Shown piece after piece: positions 1-8,353 of a stretch of 64,000 bases of DNA. The translations under genes were made by a program, and so were the position numbers. The notes under the pieces were generated by a model. It was given only the letters and a program-made list of their open reading frames with translations, was not told the origin of the DNA and did no database searches. Source of the stretch: Aphanizomenon flos-aquae FACHB-1287 (GTDB lineage: Bacteria; Cyanobacteriota; Cyanobacteriia; Cyanobacteriales; Nostocaceae). The stretch lies in the NCBI RefSeq assembly GCF_014698755.1, contig NZ_JACJTO010000010.1, forward strand, positions 1-64,000, written 5' to 3'. Numbering within the stretch: the first letter of the stretch is position 1; every line of letters starts with the position of its first letter.

Positions 1-1086
1 TTCAATAGCTTTTTGGTAAGCAGTAACAGCCCCATCTAATTTCTTTTGGTAATACAGGGTATTGCCAAGATTGTAGTAAGCAATAGCATATTTAGGGTCA
101 AGTTCAATAGCTTTTTGGTAAGCAGTAACAGCCCCATCTAATTTCTTTTGGTAATACAGGGTATTGCCAAGATTGTAGTAAGCAGTAGCATATTTAGGGT
201 CAAATTCAATAGCTTTTTGGTAAGCAGTAACAGCCCCATCTAATTTCTTTTGGTAATACAGGGTATTGCCAAGATTGTAGTAAGCAGTAGCATATTTAGG
301 GTCAAATTCAATAGCTTTTTGGTAAGCAGCAACAGCCTCTTCTAATTTCTTCTCGTAATACAGGGCAATGCCAAGATTGTAGTAAGCAGTAGCATATTTA
401 GGGTCAAATTCAATAGCTTTTTGGTAAGCAGCAACAGCCCCATCTAATTTCTTCTGGTCACTCAGGGCATTGCCAAGATTGTTGTAAGCACTAGCATCTT
501 TAGGGTCAAGTTCAATAGCTTTTTGGTAAGCAGTAACAGCCTCATCTAATTTCTTCTGGTCATACAGGGCAATGCCAAGATTGTAGTAAGCAGCAGCATA
601 TTTAGGGTCAAATTCAATAGCTTTTTGGTAAGCAGTAACAGCCTCATCTAATTTCTTCTGGTCACTCAGGGTAATGCCAAGACCATTGTAAGCAATAGCT
701 AATTTAGGATTAAGCTGTAAAGCCTTTTTATGGTACGCTAAAGCTTCCTCTGGCTTACCTTGGGCATTTAATACATTACCTATGCCAACATAAGCTTCTG
801 CATCATTATGATTGATTTGTAAGGCTTTCTGGTGTGCTGCTAAAGCCTCCGCTAATTTTCCCTGTCGTCGTAAAGCATTACCCAAATTGTTATAAGCCTT
901 GCCATTATTGGGTTCAACCCGCAAAATCTTACGCCAAATCGTCTCCGCTTGGGAATTGTTACCCACTGCTTCCGCTGTTTCACCTTGTTTAAATAGCTGT
1001 TGGACGGTATTTTGAGCAAATACAATCTGAGTGGTGCTAGTTAGAGATAAAGTCAGCAATAAAGTAATAAATATGCGATTCCTCAT
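1..1086 (-). CDS. Secreted TPR-repeat protein, C-terminus beyond window edge
   Basis: The reading frame opens with ATG at 1086-1084 and stays open to base 1 (362 codons), so the 3' part lies outside the window. Residues 1-25 look like a signal peptide: MRNR, then a hydrophobic stretch, ending FAQ. After about 30 residues of linker come 34-residue tetratricopeptide units. The first three or so are diverged, followed by at least seven almost identical copies of a 102-bp unit that restart at 614, 512, 410, 308, 206, 104 and 2. The unit reads LDPKYA.AYYNLGN.LY.QKKLD.AV.AYQKAIE. TPR arrays bind other proteins; the partner is unknown. The near identity of the DNA copies points to recent expansion by recombination. 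Confidence is high for family and start, none for specific role. Confidence 0.85.
   Translation of the reverse strand, partial: MRNRIFITLLLTLSLTSTTQIVFAQNTVQQLFKQGETAEAVGNNSQAETIWRKILRVEPNNGKAYNNLGNALRRQGKLAEALAAHQKALQINHNDAEAYVGIGNVLNAQGKPEEALAYHKKALQLNPKLAIAYNGLGITLSDQKKLDEAVTAYQKAIEFDPKYAAAYYNLGIALYDQKKLDEAVTAYQKAIELDPKDASAYNNLGNALSDQKKLDGAVAAYQKAIEFDPKYATAYYNLGIALYYEKKLEEAVAAYQKAIEFDPKYATAYYNLGNTLYYQKKLDGAVTAYQKAIEFDPKYATAYYNLGNTLYYQKKLDGAVTAYQKAIELDPKYAIAYYNLGNTLYYQKKLDGAVTAYQKAIE
2..715. repeat. 102-bp tandem repeat (7 copies) encoding TPR units
   Basis: The phrase TCAATAGCTTTTTGGTAAGC recurs every 102 bases starting at 2, 104, 206, 308, 410, 512 and 614, with only a few substitutions per copy. 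It lies inside the TPR gene, keeps the frame (102 = 3 x 34), and probably continues beyond base 1. Confidence 0.95.
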
Positions 1087-1188
1087 ATATTTTCAGATAT
1101 TTGCCATAATTTGACCTTTTTATCTCAATAAAAAAACAGAGCATTTATGGCATTACATAGACGATATTATCACAATCACGACAATATT

Positions 1189-2793
1189 TTATTTCTTCAA
1201 AAACTTTTGTCGCATCTTAATTACAAAAGTATTCACCTCTGGAATATTCATTCTCGAAGCAATGAGAGAAAATACACCAATTCCCACGAAAGCAGATATA
1301 GATAATTCTATTAATAAAGTAATTAAATTGGGTTTACCCAAAATTTGACGAGAAACCATTAAAGCTCCAAAACTAGCTAGACCCGATATAATACTACCAC
1401 CAGTTAAACCCAAAATAGGAATACACCATTCCCGCCAAGGTAAACCATTAAGTTTGCGATTTAGCAAAAATAATAACATCAACATGGAACTACAATTAAC
1501 GCCAACTGTAGCCAAAACTAAACCCGGTGCACCAAAAGGTTCAACTAATAATAAATCTAGTACAGCATTAAGAACAATATTAAATGTACTAATTTTAAAG
1601 GGTGTTTGTCCATCACCTAAAGCATAAAATACTCTGACTAAAACATCACGCCCTAAATAGACAAACATTCCAATTCCATAGGCAATTAATAGAGAAGATA
1701 CTAACTGAGTTGCTTCTTGTTTGAATGCTCCCCTTTGATAAACTATCTGGACAATTGGCTCAGATAAAGATACCATTAAAGCCCCTAAAGGTAACATGGT
1801 GACAGCAGTTAGTAAAAGTCCTTGCCGAATGCGTAATTTTAGTTCTGGCCAATTGTCTGGGTGAGAAAGTTTAGCAAATGTTGGTAATAAGGGCAGTAAA
1901 ATAATATTAGAAATAATTCCCAAAGGAGTTTGTACTAAAAGATTTGCATAGGTAAAACCTGCTGCTGCACCTGCAATAGGACTGGCAAAATAAAGGTCAG
2001 TAGCGACATTAATCGGCATCATTCCTGATGATATTGTCGCTGGAGTCATGATTTTAATTACTTCTTGAACGCCAGGAGATTTAAAATCAAATCTTAGTCG
2101 TAATGTCCCTAATCCTAACCGCCATTGGACAATTAATTGCATTAACCATTGCAAAACTCCTCCCGCTAAAGTTCCCCAAGCTAATACCATGCCACCGATT
2201 AAAGCATATTCGGGATTAATAATTTGTTTACCATATTGCCAACCTAAAATACCAATACCGAAAATAACAGTAATGCTAGATAATAATGGACTAATTGATA
2301 ATAACCAATATTGATTAGCTGCATTTAAAGTTCCAAAACCAATTCCAATTAAGCCCGCAAATAAGGACAACGGGGACATAATTTGAATTTGACGAATAGC
2401 GATCGCTCTTGTAGATGCTTCTAAGCCATGACCAACTATATCAACAATATACTCAGCACAGAATATCTGAGCAAATGTCACCACTAGCAACAATCCACCT
2501 ACAAGGGTTGTTACTGTTTCTACAATAGGTGCTGCCTCCTCTTTTTTGTGTTTAGCTAAAACGCTGACAATGGCACTATGTAAAGGTCCATTGACACCAC
2601 CAAGTAAGATTAAAAGAAAACCAGGAATAATATAGGCATAACTATAAGCTGTAGCTGCTGCACCTACACCGAAAGCAGCCGCGACTGCTTGCTGTCTAAT
2701 TAAACCAAATACTTTACTAATTAATGTTGCTGCGGCAACAATACCAGCAATACCAGCGAAAGAACGAGCAGCTTTTTTTTCTTGTTGTGTCAC
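1189..2793 (-). CDS. murJ: Lipid II flippase MurJ (MviN family)
   Basis: A 534-residue polytopic membrane protein of the MurJ/MviN branch of the MOP superfamily, which flips lipid II across the cytoplasmic membrane during peptidoglycan synthesis. The N-terminal part (residues 15-35, ISKVFGLIRQQAVAAAFGVG) is the family's signature TM1, with the conserved Arg in the GLIR motif. About 13-14 hydrophobic segments follow, as expected. Length matches cyanobacterial MurJ. It is flanked by the TPR gene on the same strand (about 100 bp away) and a heptad-repeat spacer upstream, so it is probably transcribed on its own. Nothing is unusual in the protein. Confidence 0.93.
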   Translation of the reverse strand: MTQQEKKAARSFAGIAGIVAAATLISKVFGLIRQQAVAAAFGVGAAATAYSYAYIIPGFLLILLGGVNGPLHSAIVSVLAKHKKEEAAPIVETVTTLVGGLLLVVTFAQIFCAEYIVDIVGHGLEASTRAIAIRQIQIMSPLSLFAGLIGIGFGTLNAANQYWLLSISPLLSSITVIFGIGILGWQYGKQIINPEYALIGGMVLAWGTLAGGVLQWLMQLIVQWRLGLGTLRLRFDFKSPGVQEVIKIMTPATISSGMMPINVATDLYFASPIAGAAAGFTYANLLVQTPLGIISNIILLPLLPTFAKLSHPDNWPELKLRIRQGLLLTAVTMLPLGALMVSLSEPIVQIVYQRGAFKQEATQLVSSLLIAYGIGMFVYLGRDVLVRVFYALGDGQTPFKISTFNIVLNAVLDLLLVEPFGAPGLVLATVGVNCSSMLMLLFLLNRKLNGLPWREWCIPILGLTGGSIISGLASFGALMVSRQILGKPNLITLLIELSISAFVGIGVFSLIASRMNIPEVNTFVIKMRQKFLKK

Positions 2794-2796
2794 AAA

Positions 2797-2864
2797 ATAT
2801 TAGTTGTCAGTGGTCAGTTGTCAGTGGTCAGTTGTTAGTGGTCAGTGGTCAGTGGTCAGTTGTT
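2797..2864. repeat. Heptanucleotide tandem repeats (gtcagtt/gtcagtg type)
   Basis: About nine consecutive copies of 7-mers such as AGTTGTC and AGTGGTC directly upstream of murJ. This is the short-tandem-repeat class typical of Nostocales intergenic DNA; similar blocks occur at 3601-3635, 12083-12124, 20070-20121, 21449-21480 and 59154-59206. Confidence 0.9.
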
Positions 2865-2885
2865 AAATTTGATAACCACAATTTA

Positions 2886-2925
2886 CTTGAACTTTGTGGT
2901 GCGGGCATCTTGCCCGCCATAATTA
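2886..2925 (-). repeat. Fragment of the interspersed MITE-like repeat
   Basis: Contains the core palindrome GCGGGCATCTTGCCCGC plus the flank TTGAACTTTGTGGT. Read on the minus strand this matches the core of the full copies at 7.9 and 11.4 kb (GGGCAAGATGCCCGCACCACA). The inverted ends are missing, so this is a fragment. Confidence 0.75.
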
Positions 2926-2979
2926 TACAAACTAAATACAGTACAGCTTAGTTGTCAGTGATAATTAGTTATAAATGTT

Positions 2980-3480
2980 TCAACGACAACCCAAACTATC
3001 GCGGGTAGAAATACCAGTTACAGGATTAACACCATCAGCCCTTTTACAGAGTAGAGATATTTGATAACGGTCAATGATTGCATTTGTAAAATCAGCACCA
3101 GTGATATCTGCATCATAAAATCGACTGCGGGACAAAATTGCTTCTGTAAAAATAGCATTTTTCAGATTAGCACTATCAAAGGTAACACGGTCAACTAAAG
3201 CACCTGTTAAATTTGCACCTTCTAAATTGGCTTTTAATAACACACCTTTGGTAAAAATTGCGTTAGTTAAATTTGCACCTTGGAAATTTGCTCCCCGCAT
3301 TTCGGCTGCTACAAAAGTTCCACCGACAAAATCAGTATAGGAGAAATCACGATTTTCTAGACTGGCATTATTGTAATTAATGGTATTAACTTGAGCAAAA
3401 GTTGTTTGCGGATTCATGATCATACACAATCCCGCCAAAATAAAAATTAAAGTTAAATATCTTAACAAAATCCTGTTCAT
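2980..3480 (-). CDS. Pentapeptide-repeat protein, exported (probably thylakoid lumen)
   Basis: From ATG at 3480 the protein has 166 residues. Residues 1-30 form a signal peptide (MNRILLRY, hydrophobic core, TTFAQ). Residues 45-140 are pentapeptide repeats of the A(D/N)LXX type ([25 protein letters not shown]), which fold as a right-handed quadrilateral beta helix. The tail has two Cys (LLCKRADG and the last-but-one residue) that could form a disulfide. The frame is open 15 codons further upstream to 3525, but those codons fall in a GC-rich intergenic repeat (3513-3573) also found near 37.2 kb, so the internal ATG is the better start. Function of such lumenal proteins is unknown. Confidence 0.82.
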   Translation of the reverse strand: MNRILLRYLTLIFILAGLCMIMNPQTTFAQVNTINYNNASLENRDFSYTDFVGGTFVAAEMRGANFQGANLTNAIFTKGVLLKANLEGANLTGALVDRVTFDSANLKNAIFTEAILSRSRFYDADITGADFTNAIIDRYQISLLCKRADGVNPVTGISTRDSLGCR

Positions 3481-3512
3481 AAATTTGTTTATTTGTTTAA
3501 GAATTGATAACC

Positions 3513-3573
3513 TTTCCCTCCCCAACCCTCCCCAAGGCTTCTGGGAGGGTGCGCGACAGCAGGGGTGGGGTGT
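3513..3573. repeat. GC-rich interspersed repeat (copy 1)
   Basis: CCCTCCCCAACCCTCCCC, a short spacer, GGGAGGGTGCGCGACAGC, then GGGGTGGGGTGTAT. The same arrangement recurs at 37162-37222 and a relative lies at 36176-36260. It can fold through its C-rich and G-rich halves. Confidence 0.8.
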
Positions 3574-3634
3574 ATTCTTATATTATTGTCAATAGTCAAT
3601 TGTTTTTTATTGACAACTGACAACTGACAACCGA

Positions 3635-5158
3635 CTATTTCCAATCCTTACCAATGCGAATTGTTAGGTCAGATTCCAAATCACCATTTCCCGAAACCTC
3701 GATTTTACCTAAACCTAAAACTTGTTGTAAATCAATTCCTGGTTGTCGGTTGCCTTTTTGGGCAATAATCTGAGTTTGGCGCTGAGTATCTGGCCAGTCT
3801 GGAACTGCGTAAACATTAGTAAAACCTTTCTGCTTAAGATAACTAATCACTTTTTCCGTTAACTGGGGTTGATTAGTCGAATTTTGCACAGCAACTCTTT
3901 GGATAGAAACAGGTCTGTTATCTGCTGTAATACCAGCTACATTTACCCCAACGAAATCATTTAATAAGCTTTGTTGACCAGTCATATTCAACCAATAGCT
4001 ATTGGGGTCTTGACTGAATTTGCTAAAAGTACCAGGTAACATGGCCGCTTGGAAATTATCCCGTTTTATATTGACGGAAAAATTGGCCAGTGCCATCATT
4101 TCCTCCATTTTCAGGTTAGTATCAAAATACTTTCGCATGAGGCGAGTTAATTGGGGCAACTTGAGTAAAACCGTGGGACTGTTTAGACGTTGCATTAAGG
4201 CAGTTATTAATGCCTGTTGTCGTTGGACTCTAGGTAAATCCCCCATACCCTCTTCACGAAAGCGGGCAAACTGTTCTGCTTGTTCACCATTGAGATTTTG
4301 CCAACCCCTAACTAAATTGATTGACAAACCACCAGCCTGATCTTGATAATTCATGGTTTGAGGGACAAATACATCCACCCCACCCAATTGTTCAACTAAT
4401 TGGCGCAGGCCGCTAGTAGAAATGCGAATATATCGATCTATAGGAGCATTATTTAAACTACGACTAACTACCCGTGCTGCTAAAACTGGACCACCTTTAG
4501 CGTTAGCTTCAGATACCTTAGTTAATCCCTGTTCGGGAATTGCTATCATTGTTCCTCGGGGAATTGACAGCAAGCGAATAGATTTATCACTGGGATTTAA
4601 CCTCACCAACATCATGGTATCACTGTTGCCAGCAAAACTTTCTGGTGAACCGTCTACAGTACCCGATACCGGTTCAATACCCATAATTAAAATATTCATG
4701 GGTTTTGATAAATTGTACTGAGAAAGCTTCGTCCATAGATCTGCAGGTAATTTTACTTGATCTTGTTGATTAGAACTGAATTCATCATCTTTAGTTTGAT
4801 CTAGATTACTCCATAGAGGAGTCCATAGTGCCAAACTTGATCCTAGTAATCCAGATAAAATTATCCCTAAAACAATGGTTAATACCCACAACAACCAGCG
4901 GGGAACGGATAAGCCTAAGCGATCATATATCTCGTTGGGAATTGCCCCCACAGATTCAACAACATTAGGAGAAGAGTTAACTGATGTTTTTGCTTTTACC
5001 GCTGAAGTTGACCCCGATTCTTGTTGAGATATTACCTGATTTTCTGACCATTGAACTGGTGGATGTTTCATCTCTGATTCTGGGGTTGGTACTTGTTGAG
5101 GTGCTACCCGATTTTCTGACCATTTAACTTGTTTAATCACAATTTTTTCCCCACTCAA
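3635..5158 (-). CDS. LytR-CpsA-Psr (LCP) family transferase with LytR_C domain
   Basis: 507 residues. Residues 1-90 are a hydrophilic, Gln/Pro/Ser-rich cytoplasmic tail containing a duplicated WSENxV motif. One membrane segment follows (about 90-113, WLLWVLTIVLGIILSGLLGS). The LCP domain runs from about 150 to 340: NILIMGIEP, SDTMMLVRLNP, RLLSIPRGT, then the Arg-rich catalytic region FARFREEGMGDLPRVQRQQ. The C-terminal 100 residues fit the LytR_C domain. LCP enzymes attach polyprenyl-linked glycopolymers to the cell wall or outer layers. The start codon is TTG at 5158 with AGGAG only three bases upstream, so the true start could be a few codons further in. The opposite-strand neighbour makes GDP-mannose, a sugar donor for such polymers. 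Confidence 0.9.
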   Translation of the reverse strand: MSGEKIVIKQVKWSENRVAPQQVPTPESEMKHPPVQWSENQVISQQESGSTSAVKAKTSVNSSPNVVESVGAIPNEIYDRLGLSVPRWLLWVLTIVLGIILSGLLGSSLALWTPLWSNLDQTKDDEFSSNQQDQVKLPADLWTKLSQYNLSKPMNILIMGIEPVSGTVDGSPESFAGNSDTMMLVRLNPSDKSIRLLSIPRGTMIAIPEQGLTKVSEANAKGGPVLAARVVSRSLNNAPIDRYIRISTSGLRQLVEQLGGVDVFVPQTMNYQDQAGGLSINLVRGWQNLNGEQAEQFARFREEGMGDLPRVQRQQALITALMQRLNSPTVLLKLPQLTRLMRKYFDTNLKMEEMMALANFSVNIKRDNFQAAMLPGTFSKFSQDPNSYWLNMTGQQSLLNDFVGVNVAGITADNRPVSIQRVAVQNSTNQPQLTEKVISYLKQKGFTNVYAVPDWPDTQRQTQIIAQKGNRQPGIDLQQVLGLGKIEVSGNGDLESDLTIRIGKDWK

Positions 5159-5471
5159 CCACTCCTTAAAGGTATGTTAATACAAGCTACAAATAATGCG
5201 GAAATTTTAGATTTTGTGAAAGGTTGATGCACAATTTTATTGGGTATTGCTGTCCTCACGGTTTTAATAAGTAATAATTAAAACATACTAAATTGGGAAA
5301 ATTCATCAGTAGAAATAATTCCAAAATGTACACTTACAAATGAGGTTTTACTGAAGGTATCAACGGTATAAAATTCAATAGCAAAGCTATACATAACAAT
5401 TGACTTTCAAACCTGTTCCGTTTTTCCTCTTCCCTGCTGTATATTATTCTCAATTACCTGTGTACGCCAAC

Positions 5472-6536
5472 ATGAATAATTTATTTTTTCCTGTGATTCT
5501 CGCTGGTGGTAAAGGTGAGCGTTTTTGGCCTTTGAGCCGACTAGACCGACCTAAACAATTTTTAAGCCTTGATGGTAGCTCAAAAAGCTTACTACAAGCA
5601 ACCGCTGATCGATTATTAACTCTATCTGGTGGTTGGGAACAGTTGTGGGTCATTACTTCTAGTCCCATTGCTCAAGGGGTGCGAGAACAACTTCCTGATT
5701 TACCAGAGTCGAACTTACTCATTGAGTCACAGGGTCGAGACACCGCTGCTGCTGTTGCTTGGGCAAGTCTGGAAATTAAAAACCGTTACGGGGAAGATGC
5801 TATGATTGGCTTTTTCCCGGCTGACCATTGGATTGCTGACCTAGAGGTATTTGCAGAAACTTTTGCTGCTGCTACTGACTTGGCATATAGTAGGGAGGCT
5901 ATTGTGACTTTGGGAATCAAACCTAATTTCCCATCAACTGGTTATGGTTATATTGAGCAAGGTGAAAAGATAGGAAGTTTTAACTGTTTGTCAGCTTATC
6001 ACGTTCATCGGTTTACTGAAAAGCCTAACCGGGAAACAGCGGAAACTTTTTTGTCAACGGGGCGGTTTAGTTGGAATAGTGGGATGTTTGTTTTTCGAGC
6101 TGGTGTTGTTCTGGAAGAATTACGCACCCATGCACCAGAAATTATTGCACCTTTAGAACAACATGGCCCTAGTATTTATCCCCAGCTACCTAAGAAAAGT
6201 ATAGATTACGCACTGATGGAAAAAACCAGTCTAGCTTATGTTTTGCCGGTAGCATTTGGTTGGGATGATTTAGGTGATTGGAATGCTATTGAACGTTTAC
6301 TGAAACATGATGATAATCCTAATGTAGAACTTGCTACTCATCTGGGATTAGATACCCAAGGGGCGATTATTTATGCCTCCAATGCTGATGATGTAATTGT
6401 TACCATTGGTTTAGAAGATGTGGTGATTGTCCGCGATCGCAATGTTACACTGGTAGTTAAAAAAGACCGTACCCAAGAAATTAAGCAAATTCTGAAAATC
6501 CTACAAAGTGATGAGCGATTTACGGATTTGTTGTAA
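5472..6536 (+). CDS. manC: Mannose-1-phosphate guanylyltransferase (short, monofunctional)
   Basis: 354 residues from ATG 5472. Makes GDP-mannose from mannose-1-phosphate and GTP for glycan synthesis. The nucleotidyltransferase signature is at the very N-terminus (VILAGGKGERFWPLSR, residues 8-23), followed by DRPKQFL. FFPADHWI, the FTEKP motif and the NSGMFVFRA motif follow in the normal order, and the C-terminal left-handed helix region ends the protein. There is no isomerase domain, unlike the long bifunctional AlgA/ManC. An upstream TTG at 5400 would add 24 hydrophobic residues not expected in this cytosolic enzyme, and the catalytic motif normally sits close to the start, so ATG 5472 is preferred. 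Confidence 0.88.
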   Translation: MNNLFFPVILAGGKGERFWPLSRLDRPKQFLSLDGSSKSLLQATADRLLTLSGGWEQLWVITSSPIAQGVREQLPDLPESNLLIESQGRDTAAAVAWASLEIKNRYGEDAMIGFFPADHWIADLEVFAETFAAATDLAYSREAIVTLGIKPNFPSTGYGYIEQGEKIGSFNCLSAYHVHRFTEKPNRETAETFLSTGRFSWNSGMFVFRAGVVLEELRTHAPEIIAPLEQHGPSIYPQLPKKSIDYALMEKTSLAYVLPVAFGWDDLGDWNAIERLLKHDDNPNVELATHLGLDTQGAIIYASNADDVIVTIGLEDVVIVRDRNVTLVVKKDRTQEIKQILKILQSDERFTDLL

Positions 6537-6687
6537 AATTTAAAACTCCTGGTAAATAGCTGAGATTATTTTTATGTTTATAGTTATCTTATCCCCCCGG
6601 ATAGGATATCATGCTACGAGGTGAGAGAAATAATCTAGGGATTTTCTAGGGTTATCTCGCTGTTTTGGTTATCTTGAGGAACTCATT

Positions 6688-7809
6688 GTGGTTGTAACCC
6701 CGGACAAACTGCACGCTACCCATAGCCACGAGCATTTACCCAGTAAAGACCGTGTAGCCGTGTTGCTGATGGGCTATGGCGAAGTCGAAAGCTATGAAGA
6801 TTTCGCTAACTATAACGAACAAGCTTTAAATTTACTGACGGCTAAATTTGCTCCTGTTCCTACTTGGATTTATCCCCCTTTAGCCAAGCTTTTGGCATTA
6901 TTTGATCGTCATGAATGGGGACACACACACCATGATTTTATTTCCCCACACAATGCCATTTTTGAAAGACAAAGAGCGGGGATTGAACATGAATTACAAC
7001 ATAAATGGGGTAATGGTGTTCAGGTTTTCAAAGCATTTAACTTCTGCGCTCCTTTTTTACCAAACCAAGTTTTAGCGGAAATTAAAAATCAAGGCTTTAG
7101 TAAACTGCTGATTTATCCATTATTAGTTGTTGATTCCATTTTTACTAGTGGTATTGCCATTGAACAAGTGAATAATGCCCTGGTAGAATTAGCTGATGGT
7201 GATGAACATTGGATCACAGCCCAAAGATATATTCCTTCGTTCTACAATGAGCCAAAATATATTGATTTAATGGCGCATTTGGTAGAAGAAAAAATTCATA
7301 CTGATTTGGCTACAGGTTATTTACCTTCGCAAATTGGGATTATCTTGATGAATCATGGTTGTCCTCATAAAGCTAAAGGTTTTACATCTGGAATTGATGA
7401 AAGTCAAGGAATGTATGAGTTAGTTAGAAACAAGCTAATTAACAATTACCCATTAATTTCTGTGGGTTGGTTAAACCACGATACACCGTTAATAGAATGG
7501 ACTCAACCCAATGCTACCCAAGCTGCTGAAAATTTGATTCAATTGGGTGCAAAGGTAATTCTATTTATGCCGATTGGTTTTGCTACAGAAAATCATGAAA
7601 CTTTGTTGGATGTTCATCATATTATTCATGATTTGGAAAAACAACATTCAGATGTAGATTATTTACAAATGGCTTGTGTAAATGATCATCCCCAATTTTT
7701 AGCTATGGCTGCTGAATGGGCAAATGTACATATTGCAGAGTTAATGGAAACAGAAGGAATGGCTGTTAATTCACATTCAGCTATTACTCATCATCACCAT
7801 CATCATTAG
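6688..7809 (+). CDS. Ferrochelatase-like protein with natural polyhistidine tail
   Basis: 373 residues, GTG start supported by GAGGA seven bases upstream. Resembles the ferrochelatase/chelatase fold: VAVLLMGYGEVESYEDF near the N-terminus corresponds to the VLLLNLG element, and GIILMNHGCPH (about residue 220) and IGFATENHETLLDVHH (about 310) correspond to the second half, where His and Glu line the metal/porphyrin site. It lacks the C-terminal chlorophyll-binding-like segment found in the main cyanobacterial HemH, so it may be a paralogue. The N-terminus is His-rich (HATHSHEH) and the protein ends in six consecutive His, suggesting metal handling or storage. A metal-chelatase role is inferred from family resemblance; the substrate is unknown. 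Confidence 0.7.
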   Translation: MVVTPDKLHATHSHEHLPSKDRVAVLLMGYGEVESYEDFANYNEQALNLLTAKFAPVPTWIYPPLAKLLALFDRHEWGHTHHDFISPHNAIFERQRAGIEHELQHKWGNGVQVFKAFNFCAPFLPNQVLAEIKNQGFSKLLIYPLLVVDSIFTSGIAIEQVNNALVELADGDEHWITAQRYIPSFYNEPKYIDLMAHLVEEKIHTDLATGYLPSQIGIILMNHGCPHKAKGFTSGIDESQGMYELVRNKLINNYPLISVGWLNHDTPLIEWTQPNATQAAENLIQLGAKVILFMPIGFATENHETLLDVHHIIHDLEKQHSDVDYLQMACVNDHPQFLAMAAEWANVHIAELMETEGMAVNSHSAITHHHHHH

Positions 7810-7826
7810 TAATTTACTAGATTTAT

Positions 7827-7860
7827 ATCCCCGAATTCTTAGAGAAGTCGGGGATTTTGT
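7827..7860 (+). terminator. Rho-independent terminator of the ferrochelatase-like gene
   Basis: ATCCCCGA at 7827-7834 pairs with TCGGGGAT at 7848-7855, with an inner CTT/AAG stem, followed by TTTTGTTGTT. It lies 18 bases after the stop codon. The same stem family is reused after gyrA and the heavy-metal-binding gene. Confidence 0.75.
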
Positions 7861-7940
7861 TGTTGATAATTAAGTAGTTTGGCATTAAAAATTGTGGCTT
7901 TCCTAGAGCAGTTGTGGTAATAATTACTCAAGCATACAGC

Positions 7941-8040
7941 ACTTCACGGTGTTATGAGGTACATATCTAACAGGCAAGATGCCCGCACCACAAGAGTTTG
8001 ATGATTCAACTTTGTACCTCATAAGAGTGGAAAACGCCGT
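7941..8040. repeat. MITE-like interspersed repeat, copy A
   Basis: Perfect 12-bp inverted ends TTATGAGGTACA (7952-7963) and TGTACCTCATAA (8013-8024), with the core GGCAAGATGCCCGCACCACAAGAG between them. It shares the core with copy B at 11391-11512. It has no coding capacity. Confidence 0.8.
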
Positions 8041-8259
8041 ATAATTGTGATAAAATTACCAGGGAATAAATTCCTCAAAGTCTTGCCAATTATTAAAGAT
8101 ATTTACGGATATCTGAGATTTATTAATACCATGATCAGAGACTTTGAAGATATTCTCTGACAATATGATGCAGCATCTATCGGAAAAGCAAATTCCAGGC
8201 TAAAATCATTACTTAGTGGGATATTGCTTTCCATATTGATATTCAATTTTACAAGAGGT

Positions 8260-8345
8260 TATGGACAAAAGTCCAACAGATGGCAGTATTATCCTCCTCT
8301 AAGCTGGCGAGACAGTCTCCTGGCGCGGGGGAGACTTGTAGGAGA
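8260..8345 (+). promoter_or_regulatory. Structured leader upstream of mgtE (candidate)
   Basis: Two hairpins precede the start codon: GGACAAAAGTCC near 8262, and a 7-bp stem AGTCTCC (8314-8320) with GGAGACT (8330-8336) around a GC-rich 9-base loop. The ribosome site AGGAG (8340-8344) follows at once, nine bases before ATG. The position suits translational control of a Mg transporter. It does not show the M-box sequence that I would recognise, so the class is unknown. Confidence 0.35.
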
Positions 8346-8353
8346 TTTCTATT

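Noticed and set aside
2..715. CRISPR array suspected from regular direct repeats
   Set aside because: The repeats are contiguous 102-bp units without unique spacers and encode TPRs in frame.
2724..2951. 75-codon plus-strand ORF across the heptad repeats
   Set aside because: Its sequence is mostly translated tandem repeat (WSVVSGQLLVVSGQ) plus murJ antisense; not a gene.
7789..7809. His6 codons as a cloning-vector artefact
   Set aside because: The flanking sequence is continuous genomic DNA with a native terminator, and mixed CAT/CAC codons; no vector sequence is seen.
8046..8160. Short ORF (about 37 codons) before mgtE
   Set aside because: GTG start without ribosome site and partly within the repeat flank; no features.
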